Below are positions 15,963 through 27,510 of a stretch of 64,000 nt of DNA, one piece after another. The stretch covers positions 753,761 through 817,760 of the forward strand of contig NZ_KB905378.1 in the NCBI RefSeq assembly GCF_000379085.1. Direction: 5' to 3'. The translations under genes and the position numbers were made by a program. Within the stretch, counting starts at the first letter, position 1; every line of letters starts with the position of its first letter. This stretch comes from Halomicrobium katesii DSM 19301 (GTDB taxonomy: Archaea; Halobacteriota; Halobacteria; Halobacteriales; Haloarculaceae). The notes under the pieces were generated by a model that was not told the DNA's origin, made no database searches, and saw only the letters and a list, made by a program, of their open reading frames with translations.

Positions 15963-17039
15963 ATGATACTCGGCCAACATAATATTGGAATATCAAGAAA
16001 AGAAGCCCTCGATAGACGGTCCCTGCTAGAAGTGATTGGCTCTGGATTTGCTGTCGCATCGCCACCGACTGCAGCTGCCAGACAAGATCAACAGTCTGGA
16101 TCGGATAGATCCCGGCGGGACCACCGCAGTGGAGAAACAGGCGATTTTCAAGACTTCCTTGACCGACTCGAGTCCGTGAGGGAACCACACGATGGTACCG
16201 TGGACACTTCAACGACGGAGATTAGTACCGATCCCAAAGTATTCGAACGGTCACTGGAGTTTGCCGATGGATCTCGAACGACAATCATCTTCAAGGTGAA
16301 GTCCGCTCGTGTTATCAGAGCGGTGTGGGATAACCAAGAGTATATTTTGGACAAGCGGGAGAGTCCACTGACCGGTGACCGCATTAGTGCGCAATCACTC
16401 AATTCAAAGATTCGAAACAACGCCGGCTCCCTCACCCCCGGTAATGAATGGACTCAGGTCCAAATTGGTAACGACAGGACATTCACGTCAGCGACACATG
16501 ATCGAGCGAAAACAATCAATGATTGGATGGGTGACGCTAATTCCGACACCGATGGTAATGAGTGTCAGGCGTCAACTCAAGCGACCGCTCTCGGTATTCC
16601 CGGAGCCTTCGCACAAACCTGGGTCAGTCTCGAGATAGAGAATTCCGCGTCCGAACCAGATGACAAACATGCTGATTTCGAGATATCTACGGAACGGGCT
16701 GTCGCTTGGACGGCACAGGTCACGCCAACGTTCCCAGGTGGCGCCAGTGGTAAATGGGGGATCGCGGGATACGTCTGGGATTACGAGGCAGAAGAGTTTA
16801 TTGATATCGAGAGAATTGCCGACGGTATGGTCGCCCCAGTTGATTTCCGGACTAGTACCGGTGAGAGCACGACAGATATCGGAGTGAATCTCGAAGCCGG
16901 AAAACATTATGCAGTCGACATTTACGCAGGCTGTCACTCAACTGCTATTTTTGTAGGCAATTCCACAGTTGATATGGATCCCAGCGGAGACTTTGACGGC
17001 GGGGTGACCTGGGATGCTATTGAGCTGAACTGGAGTTAG
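15963..17039 (+). CDS. Tat-exported protein of unknown function
   Basis: This 358-residue protein starts at the ATG at 15963. After about 18 residues comes DRRSLLEVIGSGFAVASPP, a twin-arginine signal with a short hydrophobic stretch and an Ala-rich cleavage region (TAAARQ). The mature protein has a low-complexity charged segment (GSDRSRRDHRSGETGDF) followed by beta-rich sequence with many Trp/Gly and no recognised catalytic motif. Two Cys (DGNECQAS and IYAGCHS) could form a disulfide outside the cell. The gene is AT-richer than its surroundings. The following small membrane gene (48 bp downstream) may be cotranscribed. I do not recognise the family. Confidence 0.75.
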   Translation: MILGQHNIGISRKEALDRRSLLEVIGSGFAVASPPTAAARQDQQSGSDRSRRDHRSGETGDFQDFLDRLESVREPHDGTVDTSTTEISTDPKVFERSLEFADGSRTTIIFKVKSARVIRAVWDNQEYILDKRESPLTGDRISAQSLNSKIRNNAGSLTPGNEWTQVQIGNDRTFTSATHDRAKTINDWMGDANSDTDGNECQASTQATALGIPGAFAQTWVSLEIENSASEPDDKHADFEISTERAVAWTAQVTPTFPGGASGKWGIAGYVWDYEAEEFIDIERIADGMVAPVDFRTSTGESTTDIGVNLEAGKHYAVDIYAGCHSTAIFVGNSTVDMDPSGDFDGGVTWDAIELNWS

Positions 17040-17086
17040 AGATCATTTAGTTTTTTCATCTGTAGAATGTATTTACCAACGTAGCT

Positions 17087-17485
17087 ATGAAGAGTTTTTC
17101 AATAGACAAGGTTCGAACCATCTGGGTCGGTATTATTTCTATTGGATGTGCGTTTTCGGTGGCTGCGTGGGTTCTTCCCCAATTATCGGACCTGTACGTC
17201 AAAGTGTTCGTCGGCCTCCAGATCGCAATCGCGACACCGCTTGCCGTCAGACACATCGCCAAACGTGTCGAACTTTCTGGTCGCCTCTACAGATTGTATA
17301 AAGTTTGGTTCGTTCTCTTACTCCCGCTCTACGTCGCTCTCGGAACAGTCGTTCCGATGGACGCTGTCACGAGTGCCCGCGTCTTCGTCGGTGGATTCGT
17401 GATCTCGCTCCTCTTTGCAACCCTCATAGTTGTGCGTGACATCGACGAAGCACTGTGGCGACTCATCGACGAACATACCCCCTAA
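17087..17485 (+). CDS. Small membrane protein, four TM segments, unknown
   Basis: This 132-residue protein starts at the ATG at 17087 (MKSFSIDKVRTIWVGIISIG). TM segments lie at about 11-30, 37-55, 70-90 and 96-117, followed by a cytoplasmic tail VVRDIDEALWRLIDEHTP. A TATA-like GTATTTACC lies about 20 nt upstream. No motif is known to me. It follows the Tat-exported protein closely and may work with it, but only position supports this. Confidence 0.65.
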   Translation: MKSFSIDKVRTIWVGIISIGCAFSVAAWVLPQLSDLYVKVFVGLQIAIATPLAVRHIAKRVELSGRLYRLYKVWFVLLLPLYVALGTVVPMDAVTSARVFVGGFVISLLFATLIVVRDIDEALWRLIDEHTP

Positions 17486-17581
17486 CTGAGTCAATCACAC
17501 ACTTCAGAAAGCGAAGTTCGTACTCCTCACTCAGGCGGCTCGAATAGGTAGCCTTTGTATCATTCCGCTCAAAATAGAGGT

Positions 17582-18448
17582 ATGCTCAAGCTGGCGGTCC
17601 CGACGAGAGCCGAGACGTTCGAGCGCATGCGCGAGCCACTGGCCCAGCGTGGAATCGAGGTCTCGCACGTCCGGACCGACGAGCGAACGATCGCCATCGC
17701 CGACTCGCCGTTCGACGAGTACGACGCCGGCTTCGTCTTCCCACCGCGGCTCGCGGAAGGCGGCGTCGCCGACGCGCTACTGGGCGTCCCGTGGGTCAAC
17801 GGCCGCGAGGCGATCTTGCGTTCCCGACACAAGGGCGAGGCACTCGCCCACCTCTCGCAGGCCGGCGTCCCGACACCCGAGACTGTCGTCGTCTCCGATC
17901 CCGTCGACGAAGCCGATCTCAGAGCAGCCTTCGAGCAGTTCGACCCGCCGGTGGTCGTCAAGCCCAACGCGACGACCCGCGGCGTCGGCGTCGCGAAGGC
18001 CCACGACCTCGACTCCTTTCTGGGCGTCTGCGATTACCTGGATCTGGTCCACGACTATCGGGCGACCGGCGACCAGTCGTTTCTCGTCCAGGAGTATCTC
18101 CCCGACGCACGGGACTACCGGGCGATGGTCGTCGACGGCGAGTACGTCGGCGCGGTCGAGCGCCGCCTCCCCGAGGACGCACTGGCCAGCGGCCAGTGGA
18201 AGCACAACGTCCACCGCGGGGCCGAGGCCACCGGCGTGACGCTCGCACCCGACGAACGGGAACTGGTACGCCGAGCAGCAGCGGCGCTGGAGATCGACTA
18301 TCTCGGCGTCGATCTGCTCGTGACCGACGACCGCACGGTCGTCAACGAGACCAACGCGCGCCCGACGATCGACAGCGCCACGAAATACGAAGACGGGTTC
18401 TGGGACGACGTAGCAGCGCTGATCGAAGCGACGGCAGCGAGTCAGTAG
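17582..18448 (+). CDS. ATP-grasp (RimK-type) ligase
   Basis: This 288-residue protein is taken from the ATG at 17582 (MLKLAVPTRAETFERM); nine upstream codons from a GTG are unlikely. ATP-grasp features are DPPVVVKPNATTRGVGVAKA (nucleotide-binding Lys and glycine loop), FLVQEYLPDARDYRAMVVDGEYVGAVERR, LGVDLLVTDDRTVVNETNARPTI (metal-binding E and N near the C-terminus). RimK-like enzymes ligate amino acids or short peptides to carboxylates. The N-terminal pre-grasp domain is short. Substrate unknown. The gene ends just before the palindrome at 18460. Confidence 0.85.
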   Translation: MLKLAVPTRAETFERMREPLAQRGIEVSHVRTDERTIAIADSPFDEYDAGFVFPPRLAEGGVADALLGVPWVNGREAILRSRHKGEALAHLSQAGVPTPETVVVSDPVDEADLRAAFEQFDPPVVVKPNATTRGVGVAKAHDLDSFLGVCDYLDLVHDYRATGDQSFLVQEYLPDARDYRAMVVDGEYVGAVERRLPEDALASGQWKHNVHRGAEATGVTLAPDERELVRRAAAALEIDYLGVDLLVTDDRTVVNETNARPTIDSATKYEDGFWDDVAALIEATAASQ

Positions 18449-18459
18449 CCCAGCGATTC

Positions 18460-18540
18460 ATACGGTTTATTGTAGTTGCTTGCCGGTGATCGTCGCCACG
18501 GAGTAGACGATCACCGGTAAATCGCTACAATAATCCGTAT
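18460..18540. repeat. 81-bp ATAC...GTAT palindromic element (copy 1)
   Basis: The outer arms ATACGGTTTATTGTAG and (reverse complement) ATACGGATTATTGTAG pair over 15 of 16 bases. The inner stem CCGGTGATCGTC pairs perfectly with GACGATCACCGG. The last base is also the final base of the hsp20 stop codon on the minus strand. Other copies: 26384-26463, 48929-49008 and 60383-60464. It could be a terminator-like structure for the two convergent genes or a small mobile palindrome. Confidence 0.75.
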
Positions 18541-18932
18541 CAGTTCAGACTGATGTCGCTGGGATCTTCTGCACGGTCGAACGTAACTTCGAGAATACCG
18601 TTGTTGTACGTCGCGTTCGCGGAGTGCTCGTCGACGCGGGCCGGCAGCGTGATCTGGTCGTCGTAGTCGCGGTGGGTCCCGGCCGCCTCAATCGTCAAGA
18701 CCGTTCCGTCACACTTCAGATCGATATCGTCCTTGTCGACGCCCGGCACGTCGGCGACGACCCGGAGCTGATCGTCCGTCTCGTGTACGTCGAGGTGCAT
18801 ATCTGTGCCTCTCGAACCGCCGCCACCCTGTTCGATGTGGACGTCGCCCTCCGGTCCCATCACGTCGTTCATCATCCGCTCTAGCTCGCGGAAGAACTCG
18901 TCGAAGGGGTCGTCGCGGTCGTCGCGTCTCAT
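18540..18932 (-). CDS. hsp20: Hsp20/alpha-crystallin family small heat-shock protein
   Basis: This 130-residue protein starts at the ATG at 18932 (MRRDDRDDPFDEFFRELERM). The alpha-crystallin domain is visible: VHETDDQLRVVADVPGVDKDDIDLKC, the LTIEAAG strand, LPARVDEHSANATYNNGILEVTF (the GILEV-type signature). The I-x-I tail appears as DISLN. It prevents aggregation of unfolded proteins. A GGTTTATTCC TATA-like box about 30 nt upstream fits a leaderless heat-shock-type promoter. The stop codon shares a base with a palindromic element. Confidence 0.9.
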   Translation of the reverse strand: MRRDDRDDPFDEFFRELERMMNDVMGPEGDVHIEQGGGGSRGTDMHLDVHETDDQLRVVADVPGVDKDDIDLKCDGTVLTIEAAGTHRDYDDQITLPARVDEHSANATYNNGILEVTFDRAEDPSDISLN

Positions 18933-19490
18933 CCTACCTACCCTAGACGGACGTTGGGGAATAAACCTTCGGCCCACCTGTCGGGAAGCCGAACGCCGGT
19001 CTGTAATGAGCACGATCGAGAGCCACGGTGAGCGCCCGTGTACGCGGAGACGCTGATGGGCACCACGTCGATAGCCGTACTGTCGGGACGGTGTCCGGAC
19101 ACACTATCCAGCCATCGACACCGAAACGCACACCGTAGACATCGACGCGACGAGTGTGAACGAAACGGTCCGGTTGCGATTGTTTGAGATCGATTTTGAT
19201 TGGGATATATCGGCCAGACAACGTTCAGAGACGCAGCCACGAACTCACACCGTGAATAGCAGTATAACGTCGACACGCCTCGCAGATACAACCACATTGC
19301 CGGCAGAGAACAGAATTACAATACTAAATAAACTATCCTGCACCCATATATTGACAATCCGAATAGAATGCCGGCTGTTTCAGTGAGAACAGCGACCAGT
19401 TGCGGTGCCAGACGTTGACAACAAGAGGTAACAGTACCGAACCACGTCCACTTCGAAAACCATTTACTGACGGTGGACGGGCTATGTACC
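18933..19490. other. Intergenic region between hsp20 and gap promoters
   Basis: Divergent spacer of 558 bp. Its outer parts hold the hsp20 TATA-like box (18958-18968) and a TTTACTGA-type box about 28 nt before gap. A 76-codon frame (19156-19386) and several minus-strand frames show no family resemblance, and their composition becomes AT-rich near 19270-19380. No RNA gene was recognised. Confidence 0.5.
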
Positions 19491-20498
19491 ATGAGCGAAG
19501 AAACTGTTCGCGTCGGAGTCAACGGCTTCGGTCGCATCGGTCGCAACGTGTTCCGCGCATCGCTGGACAACGACGCCATCGAGATCGTCGGCATCAACGA
19601 CGTGATGGAAGACGAGGAGATGGAGTATCTCGCCAAGTACGACTCCGTCATGGGACGACTCGACGGTGCCAGCCTCGACGACGGAACTCTGACCGTCGAG
19701 GGGACCGACTTCGAGGCGGGCGTCTTCCACGAGACCGATCCGACCCAGCTCCCCTGGGAGGAGCTGGACGTCGACATCACCTTCGAGTCGACCGGCATCT
19801 TCCGCAGCCACGAAGACGCGAGCCAACATCTCGACGCCGGTGCCGACAAAGTCGTCATCTCCGCACCGCCGAAGGGCGACACGCCGGTCAAACAACTCGT
19901 CTACGGCGTCAACCACGACGAGTACGACGGCGAAGACGTCGTCTCGAACGCGTCCTGTACGACAAACTCCATCACTCCGGTTGCGAAGGTACTACAAGAC
20001 GAATTCGGGATCGAGTCGGGCCAGTTGACGACGGTCCACGCCTACACTGGCACCCAAAACCTCGTCGATGGGCCCAACAGCAAGCCCCGCCGTCGCCGCG
20101 CTGCGGCCGAGAACATCATCCCGACGACGACGGGCGCTGCTCAGGCCGCGACCGAAGTCCTCCCCGAACTCGAAGGGAAACTCGACGGGATGGCCATGCG
20201 CGTCCCGGTTCCCGACGGTTCGATCACCGAGTTCGTCTGTACACTCGAAACGGACGCCACCGAGAGCGACATCAACGCCGCCTTCGAGGCCGCCGCCGAC
20301 GGAGAACTCGAAGGCGTACTGGGCGTCAGTGACGACCCGATCGTCTCTCGGGACGTGCTGGGCCAGCCCTACTCGACGATGGTCGACCTCGAGAACACGA
20401 ACGTCGTCGGCGACCTCGTCAAAGTGCTGACCTGGTACGACAACGAGTTCGGCTTCGCTAACCGCATGCTCGACCTCGCAGCGTTCGTCGCCGAGTAA
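19491..20498 (+). CDS. gap: Glyceraldehyde-3-phosphate dehydrogenase, type I
   Basis: This 335-residue protein starts at the ATG at 19491 (MSEETVRVGVNGFGRIGRNV). The Rossmann GFGRIGR, catalytic Cys156 in SNASCTTNS, and the phosphate-site TTVHAYTGTQ and RRRRAAAENIIPTTTGAA blocks are intact. WYDNEFGFANRMLDL ends the protein. It is the phosphorylating NAD(P)-dependent enzyme of lower glycolysis or gluconeogenesis. Haloarchaea can carry two type I paralogues with opposite metabolic directions, and I cannot tell which this is. Probably leaderless transcript. Confidence 0.95.
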   Translation: MSEETVRVGVNGFGRIGRNVFRASLDNDAIEIVGINDVMEDEEMEYLAKYDSVMGRLDGASLDDGTLTVEGTDFEAGVFHETDPTQLPWEELDVDITFESTGIFRSHEDASQHLDAGADKVVISAPPKGDTPVKQLVYGVNHDEYDGEDVVSNASCTTNSITPVAKVLQDEFGIESGQLTTVHAYTGTQNLVDGPNSKPRRRRAAAENIIPTTTGAAQAATEVLPELEGKLDGMAMRVPVPDGSITEFVCTLETDATESDINAAFEAAADGELEGVLGVSDDPIVSRDVLGQPYSTMVDLENTNVVGDLVKVLTWYDNEFGFANRMLDLAAFVAE

Positions 20499-20604
20499 CT
20501 CCTCTTTCCAGCGGATTCTACCGTCTTCTCGATCGAACACACTGATTCGTCACCGAGTCGATGGTCGAGGGTCGAACCACTCTTTCAGCCCATGTATCGT
20601 AGAA

Positions 20605-20680
20605 AGCCAAGGGCCGGATTTGAACCGGCGATGGGCGGCTCTGCAGGCCGCTGCGTTAGGCCGAACTCTGCCACCTTGGC
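20605..20680 (-). tRNA. tRNA-Cys (GCA)
   Basis: On the minus strand the acceptor GCCAAGG (5' end at 20680) pairs with CCTTGGC. The anticodon arm GCGGC-CTGCAGA-GCCGC gives anticodon GCA. The T arm GCCGG-TTCAAAT-CCGGC is intact and the discriminator base is U, as expected for Cys. It lies about 230 bp downstream of the 5S gene, the usual last member of haloarchaeal rRNA operons. CCA is not encoded. Confidence 0.95.
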
Positions 20681-20864
20681 GCAATTTCAGGTAATGGGGT
20701 GGTTCGCTTAAGCGTAGCGGTCTCGGTTCGACTCTCGTTTGATCGACGAAACCGCGACCGCTGCCGTGGCGTGTCTACGATCACAAGGCCGCGCCAGAGC
20801 TGCCGATCGACACAGTGTCACCACTTCTCGGCTCGGAGAGAGCACTGCCGCTGTCGATCGACAT

Positions 20865-20899
20865 GAAAAAAGCCCACAGCCGTAATGGCTGCGGGCTCT
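20865..20899 (-). terminator. Hairpin with T run after 5S rRNA
   Basis: In transcript orientation GAGCCCGCAGCC-ATTAC-GGCTGTGGGC is followed by TTTTTT. A stem of about 10 bp plus a U tract directly after the 5S gene resembles an intrinsic-type terminator. The downstream tRNA-Cys would then depend on read-through or its own promoter. Confidence 0.6.
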
Positions 20900-20908
20900 A
20901 AAGTATGA

Positions 20909-21032
20909 GTAGCAGGCGGCGAACCGGCTTTCCCAGGGGTTCGCACACCCCAGTACTCACTGGAACGCTGGCAGGCTTAACGTCCGTGTTCGGGATGGGT
21001 ACGGGTGTTTCCCTGCCGCTATGGCCGCCTTT
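20909..21032 (-). rRNA. rrf: 5S ribosomal RNA
   Basis: The minus strand contains GGCGGCCATAGCGG...CCCGTACCCATCCCGAACACGG and ends ...GGTTCGCCGCCTGCT, the conserved archaeal 5S core with 5'/3' terminal pairing (GGCGGC/GCCGCC). The ends are approximate to a few bases. It follows the 23S gene after about 110 bp. Confidence 0.92.
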
Positions 21033-21086
21033 ACGCCGAGTCGTGGAGTCGAACCACGAGGATACCAGTCTCGGTCTCCGCGTCTA

Positions 21087-21119
21087 CGTGCGATCCAGTG
21101 AACGCCTGGACTCGTGCAA
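21087..21119 (-). other. 23S processing stem, 3' strand
   Basis: This segment pairs with 24084-24116 on the other side of the 23S gene. Two long helices (CGTGCGATCCAG and CTGGACTCGTGCAA) are separated by unpaired bases, the arrangement expected of the bulge-helix-bulge cut by the splicing endonuclease during archaeal pre-23S processing. An EndA gene lies at 33924-34934. Confidence 0.7.
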
Positions 21120-21140
21120 CGCAACGAGTCACAGTGCAAT

Positions 21141-24056
<2,916 letters not shown>

Positions 24057-24083
24057 GTCAAATTTGGTTGTGACTCGATGAAA

Positions 24084-24116
24084 TTGCACGAGTCCAGTGG
24101 ACGCCTGGATCGCACG
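24084..24116 (-). other. 23S processing stem, 5' strand
   Basis: It complements 21087-21119 in two blocks with offset unpaired bases between them (the middle reads CGTCCA on one side and GCGTTCA on the other). This lies upstream of the 23S 5' end and just downstream of the spacer promoter-like site. Confidence 0.7.
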
Positions 24117-24234
24117 TACACGCGGTGTCATCAGTACAGCCGGTGCGACCCGGTCTGTACATCAACCCTTCCTACCCACGCTTGCACGGAGTAGTGCACT
24201 GGTCTGCCGTACATCGTTCGAGCGCCGTCCCACA

Positions 24235-24250
24235 CTTAAGGGGCTCGGTT
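24235..24250 (-). promoter_or_regulatory. Promoter-like site in 16S-23S spacer
   Basis: On the minus strand the segment reads GAGCCCCTTAAGTGTG, closely resembling the CGACGCCCTTAA core of the two main rRNA promoters upstream of 16S (26226-26238 and 26309-26325). It lies between tRNA-Ala and 23S. An internal spacer promoter is known in some haloarchaea; activity here is inferred. Confidence 0.5.
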
Positions 24251-24267
24251 CGAACACGTACGGGGTA

Positions 24268-24339
24268 TGGACCCACTGGGATTTGAACCCAGGGCTTCCT
24301 CCTTGCAAAGGAGGTGCTCTGCCGCTGAGCTATGGGCCC
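24268..24339 (-). tRNA. tRNA-Ala (TGC) in 16S-23S spacer
   Basis: The acceptor GGGCCCA (5' end at 24339) pairs with TGGGTCC, with discriminator A. The anticodon loop TTTGCAA gives anticodon TGC. The T arm CTGGG-TTCAAAT-CCCAG is intact. The position inside the rRNA spacer is the archaeal standard. Confidence 0.95.
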
Positions 24340-24382
24340 GACGCCTCGTCCGCAACGTTAGCCCTAGTAGTTCATAGGTGCC

Positions 24383-24407
24383 CGGTCGACGGGTGTCGGT
24401 GGACGCT
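24383..24407 (-). other. 16S processing stem, 3' strand
   Basis: It pairs with 25985-26009 across the 16S gene: CGGTCGACGGGTGTCG is shared exactly, then an offset of GTGGACGCT versus TCGGACGCT gives the bulge. This is the expected bulge-helix-bulge context for pre-16S release. Confidence 0.65.
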
Positions 24408-24447
24408 GCCAAAGGTGGGCCAGGCGCGTCGGCCTGGTCCCGATCGT

Positions 24448-25921
<1,474 letters not shown>

Positions 25922-25984
25922 GTCCCCTGCAGAGCAGGGGGGTTAGGCGGGATCACACCCATAAGGGTGTGGTCGCTATCGAAG

Positions 25985-26009
25985 AGCGTCCGACGACACC
26001 CGTCGACCG
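25985..26009 (-). other. 16S processing stem, 5' strand
   Basis: Located in the leader about 65 nt before the mature 16S 5' end. It is complementary to 24383-24407, with a bulge in the middle. Confidence 0.65.
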
Positions 26010-26225
26010 AGTGTCACCGAACTACTAGAGCTAACATCAGATTCCATCTTGACGGCGGACCGCAGGGGTGGAATCCTCATTTTTTCGGACCTGAACATAC
26101 TCCCGAAGACATCATAAAGCCTTCGAGTTGTGTTCGGCGAGAGGGACTCGCCGTGTGGTCCGTGTGGCCAGGGGTTCGTCCCCAGCCAGGCATCGGTTGC
26201 GTCCAAGCCGAACACCCTGTTACAG

Positions 26226-26238
26226 TTAAGGGCGTCGG
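26226..26238 (-). promoter_or_regulatory. rRNA operon promoter (proximal)
   Basis: On the minus strand CCGACGCCCTTAA is followed by CTGTAACAGGG. The same CGACGCCCTTAA block recurs about 85 nt upstream, as expected of the tandem promoters known in haloarchaeal rRNA leaders. It lies about 305 nt before 16S. Confidence 0.65.
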
Positions 26239-26308
26239 ATGGACACGAGGCCCGGCAAGGGCGGTCTGCCCTGCGCCGCTTCGTATTACGTTTGAGGAGC
26301 AGGGAGAA

Positions 26309-26325
26309 CTTAAGGGCGTCGAACG
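26309..26325 (-). promoter_or_regulatory. rRNA operon promoter (distal)
   Basis: The minus strand reads CGTTCGACGCCCTTAAG, a second copy of the promoter block at 26226-26238. A third, weaker candidate is the GGCTTTATGATG segment at about 26110-26122, nearer to 16S. Together they explain the 400-bp leader region, which holds no protein gene. Confidence 0.6.
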
Positions 26326-26383
26326 AACCCCGCTACGGCATGCGGTTACATGGGTATGTTGGGGGTCGTACGGTAGTACACCG

Positions 26384-26463
26384 ATACTGCCGGCTGTAAC
26401 TGTCTCAGGATATTCGCGACCACGAGGTCGCAAAATTCTGTACAGACGTACAGTCACCGGTAT
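26384..26463. repeat. 80-bp ATAC...GTAT palindromic element (copy 2)
   Basis: It starts ATACTGCCGGCTGTAA and ends GTACAGTCACCGGTAT; the central stem GCGACC pairs with GGTCGC. It shares the first 16 bases with the right arm of copy 3 (48929-49008). It lies upstream of the rRNA promoters, between them and the MC1 gene. Confidence 0.65.
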
Positions 26464-26720
26464 GAAAGCGGCCAGCAGGTCGATAAACAAAGAGACCGCC
26501 GACTGCACTGTGTCGGGATAGTCCCTCATCACGGACGACGGAACGCACCAGAGACGGACGGCAAACTGTGTGAGTATCGCGCGGCTGGAGGTCAGCCGGT
26601 CATTCCGTGCAGCGTGCGTCGGTCGGGCCGAGTGTGGCCGCGCACGTGTACGTGAGCGCCCGGGTTGTAAATGTCTCTCGACATGGAACGATCGGCGCAA
26701 AAATAGCGGGGCTCGAACGG

Positions 26721-27032
26721 CTAGATCTCGTCGAGGTGCTCTACGCCCTCTTTGGAGACGTTCCCCTTCGTGATGTCACCCGGCATCCAGCCGGGCTTGT
26801 CGTCGGGAGCCTCCTCTTCCCAGGCCCATCCCTCGTAGATGTGGACCTTGTGGGTTCCCTTCTCGCGGAGCCGAATCTCTTCGGGATCTGCGTCGTCTTC
26901 GCTGTCGGCGGGATCGAGACGCCGGGCGGCCTTCAGTGCCGCCTGACGTGGTGTTCCACCCGAAAAGACGCTCGTTTCGTCACCGTCCTGTGTTCGGAGC
27001 GCAAAATTGCGCTTGTCCTTGTCGCGTGCCAT
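26721..27032 (-). CDS. Chromosomal protein MC1
   Basis: This 103-residue protein starts at the ATG at 27032 (MARDKDKRNFALRTQDGDE). It has the MC1 pattern RNFALRTQDGDE, VFSGGTPRQAALKAARR, IRLREKGTHKVHIYEGW and the PxWMPGDITKGNV block. This small monomeric protein bends and compacts DNA. It is more acidic than methanogen MC1, notably in the inserted PADSEDDADPEE loop. A GGTATATTTATG box about 45 nt upstream gives a leader of about 20 nt. Confidence 0.93.
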   Translation of the reverse strand: MARDKDKRNFALRTQDGDETSVFSGGTPRQAALKAARRLDPADSEDDADPEEIRLREKGTHKVHIYEGWAWEEEAPDDKPGWMPGDITKGNVSKEGVEHLDEI

Positions 27033-27222
27033 GGTTCTCACCGTTCCATGTCAATTGAACACATGGCTCAACATAAATATACCCCCAAATCGACCGCTCC
27101 CGCCACGGTACATTTATATGTGATAACGAACAGAGCCCCGAAGCCGGGTACAGAAGCGGCCGTGTCCCGTGCTCGCGCGCGGTGACGCGTGAACGATACG
27201 CCTCGCACGGTAGACTTAAGTA

Positions 27223-27251
27223 TATCCTACGGCGATGCACGGAGTAGGATA
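27223..27251. promoter_or_regulatory. Inverted repeat between TATA and start of AbrB-like gene
   Basis: TATCCTAC (27223-27230) and GTAGGATA (27244-27251) are perfect 8-bp complements separated by 13 nt. They lie just after a TTAAGTATA box (27215-27223) and end six bases before the ATG at 27257. A transcript would begin inside it, so an operator or a 5' hairpin is possible. Confidence 0.5.
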
Positions 27252-27256
27252 GCGCG

Positions 27257-27454
27257 ATGGTGCGAAAAAAGAAGCTCAGCCCAAGTGGCGCCAAAGACGA
27301 CGATGGCGAGTACCACAACGTTCACATCAACATCCACGAGGACGAACTCGCAGTCGCTGGGATGGAGATCGGTGACGAAGTGTTCGTCCGCGTCCGAGAC
27401 AACAAGATCATCATTCAGAAAGCAGACCCAGAGGACGTCGAACACGAGTTTTAG
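27257..27454 (+). CDS. AbrB/SpoVT-like small protein
   Basis: This 65-residue protein starts MVRKKKLSPSGAKDDDGEYH at the ATG at 27257. NVHINIHEDELAVAGMEIGDEVFVRVRDNKIIIQKA follows the swapped-hairpin AbrB pattern: strand, hE-x-L, G(M/L)x-x-G-D-x-V-x-V, strand, I-I-I-x-K. Such proteins are dimeric DNA-binding regulators or antitoxins. There is no toxin gene beside it; the next gene, pyrD, starts 56 bp later on the same strand and may be cotranscribed. The family call is based on pattern. Confidence 0.75.
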   Translation: MVRKKKLSPSGAKDDDGEYHNVHINIHEDELAVAGMEIGDEVFVRVRDNKIIIQKADPEDVEHEF

Positions 27455-27510
27455 CAGCACCATCACGGCGGATCGCGGTCCACCTGAATCGCGACTGCCA
27501 GACGAGACAC

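Noticed and set aside
19156-19386. 76-codon ORF in the hsp20-gap spacer
   Set aside because: Composition shifts within it, no promoter at suitable distance and no family match.
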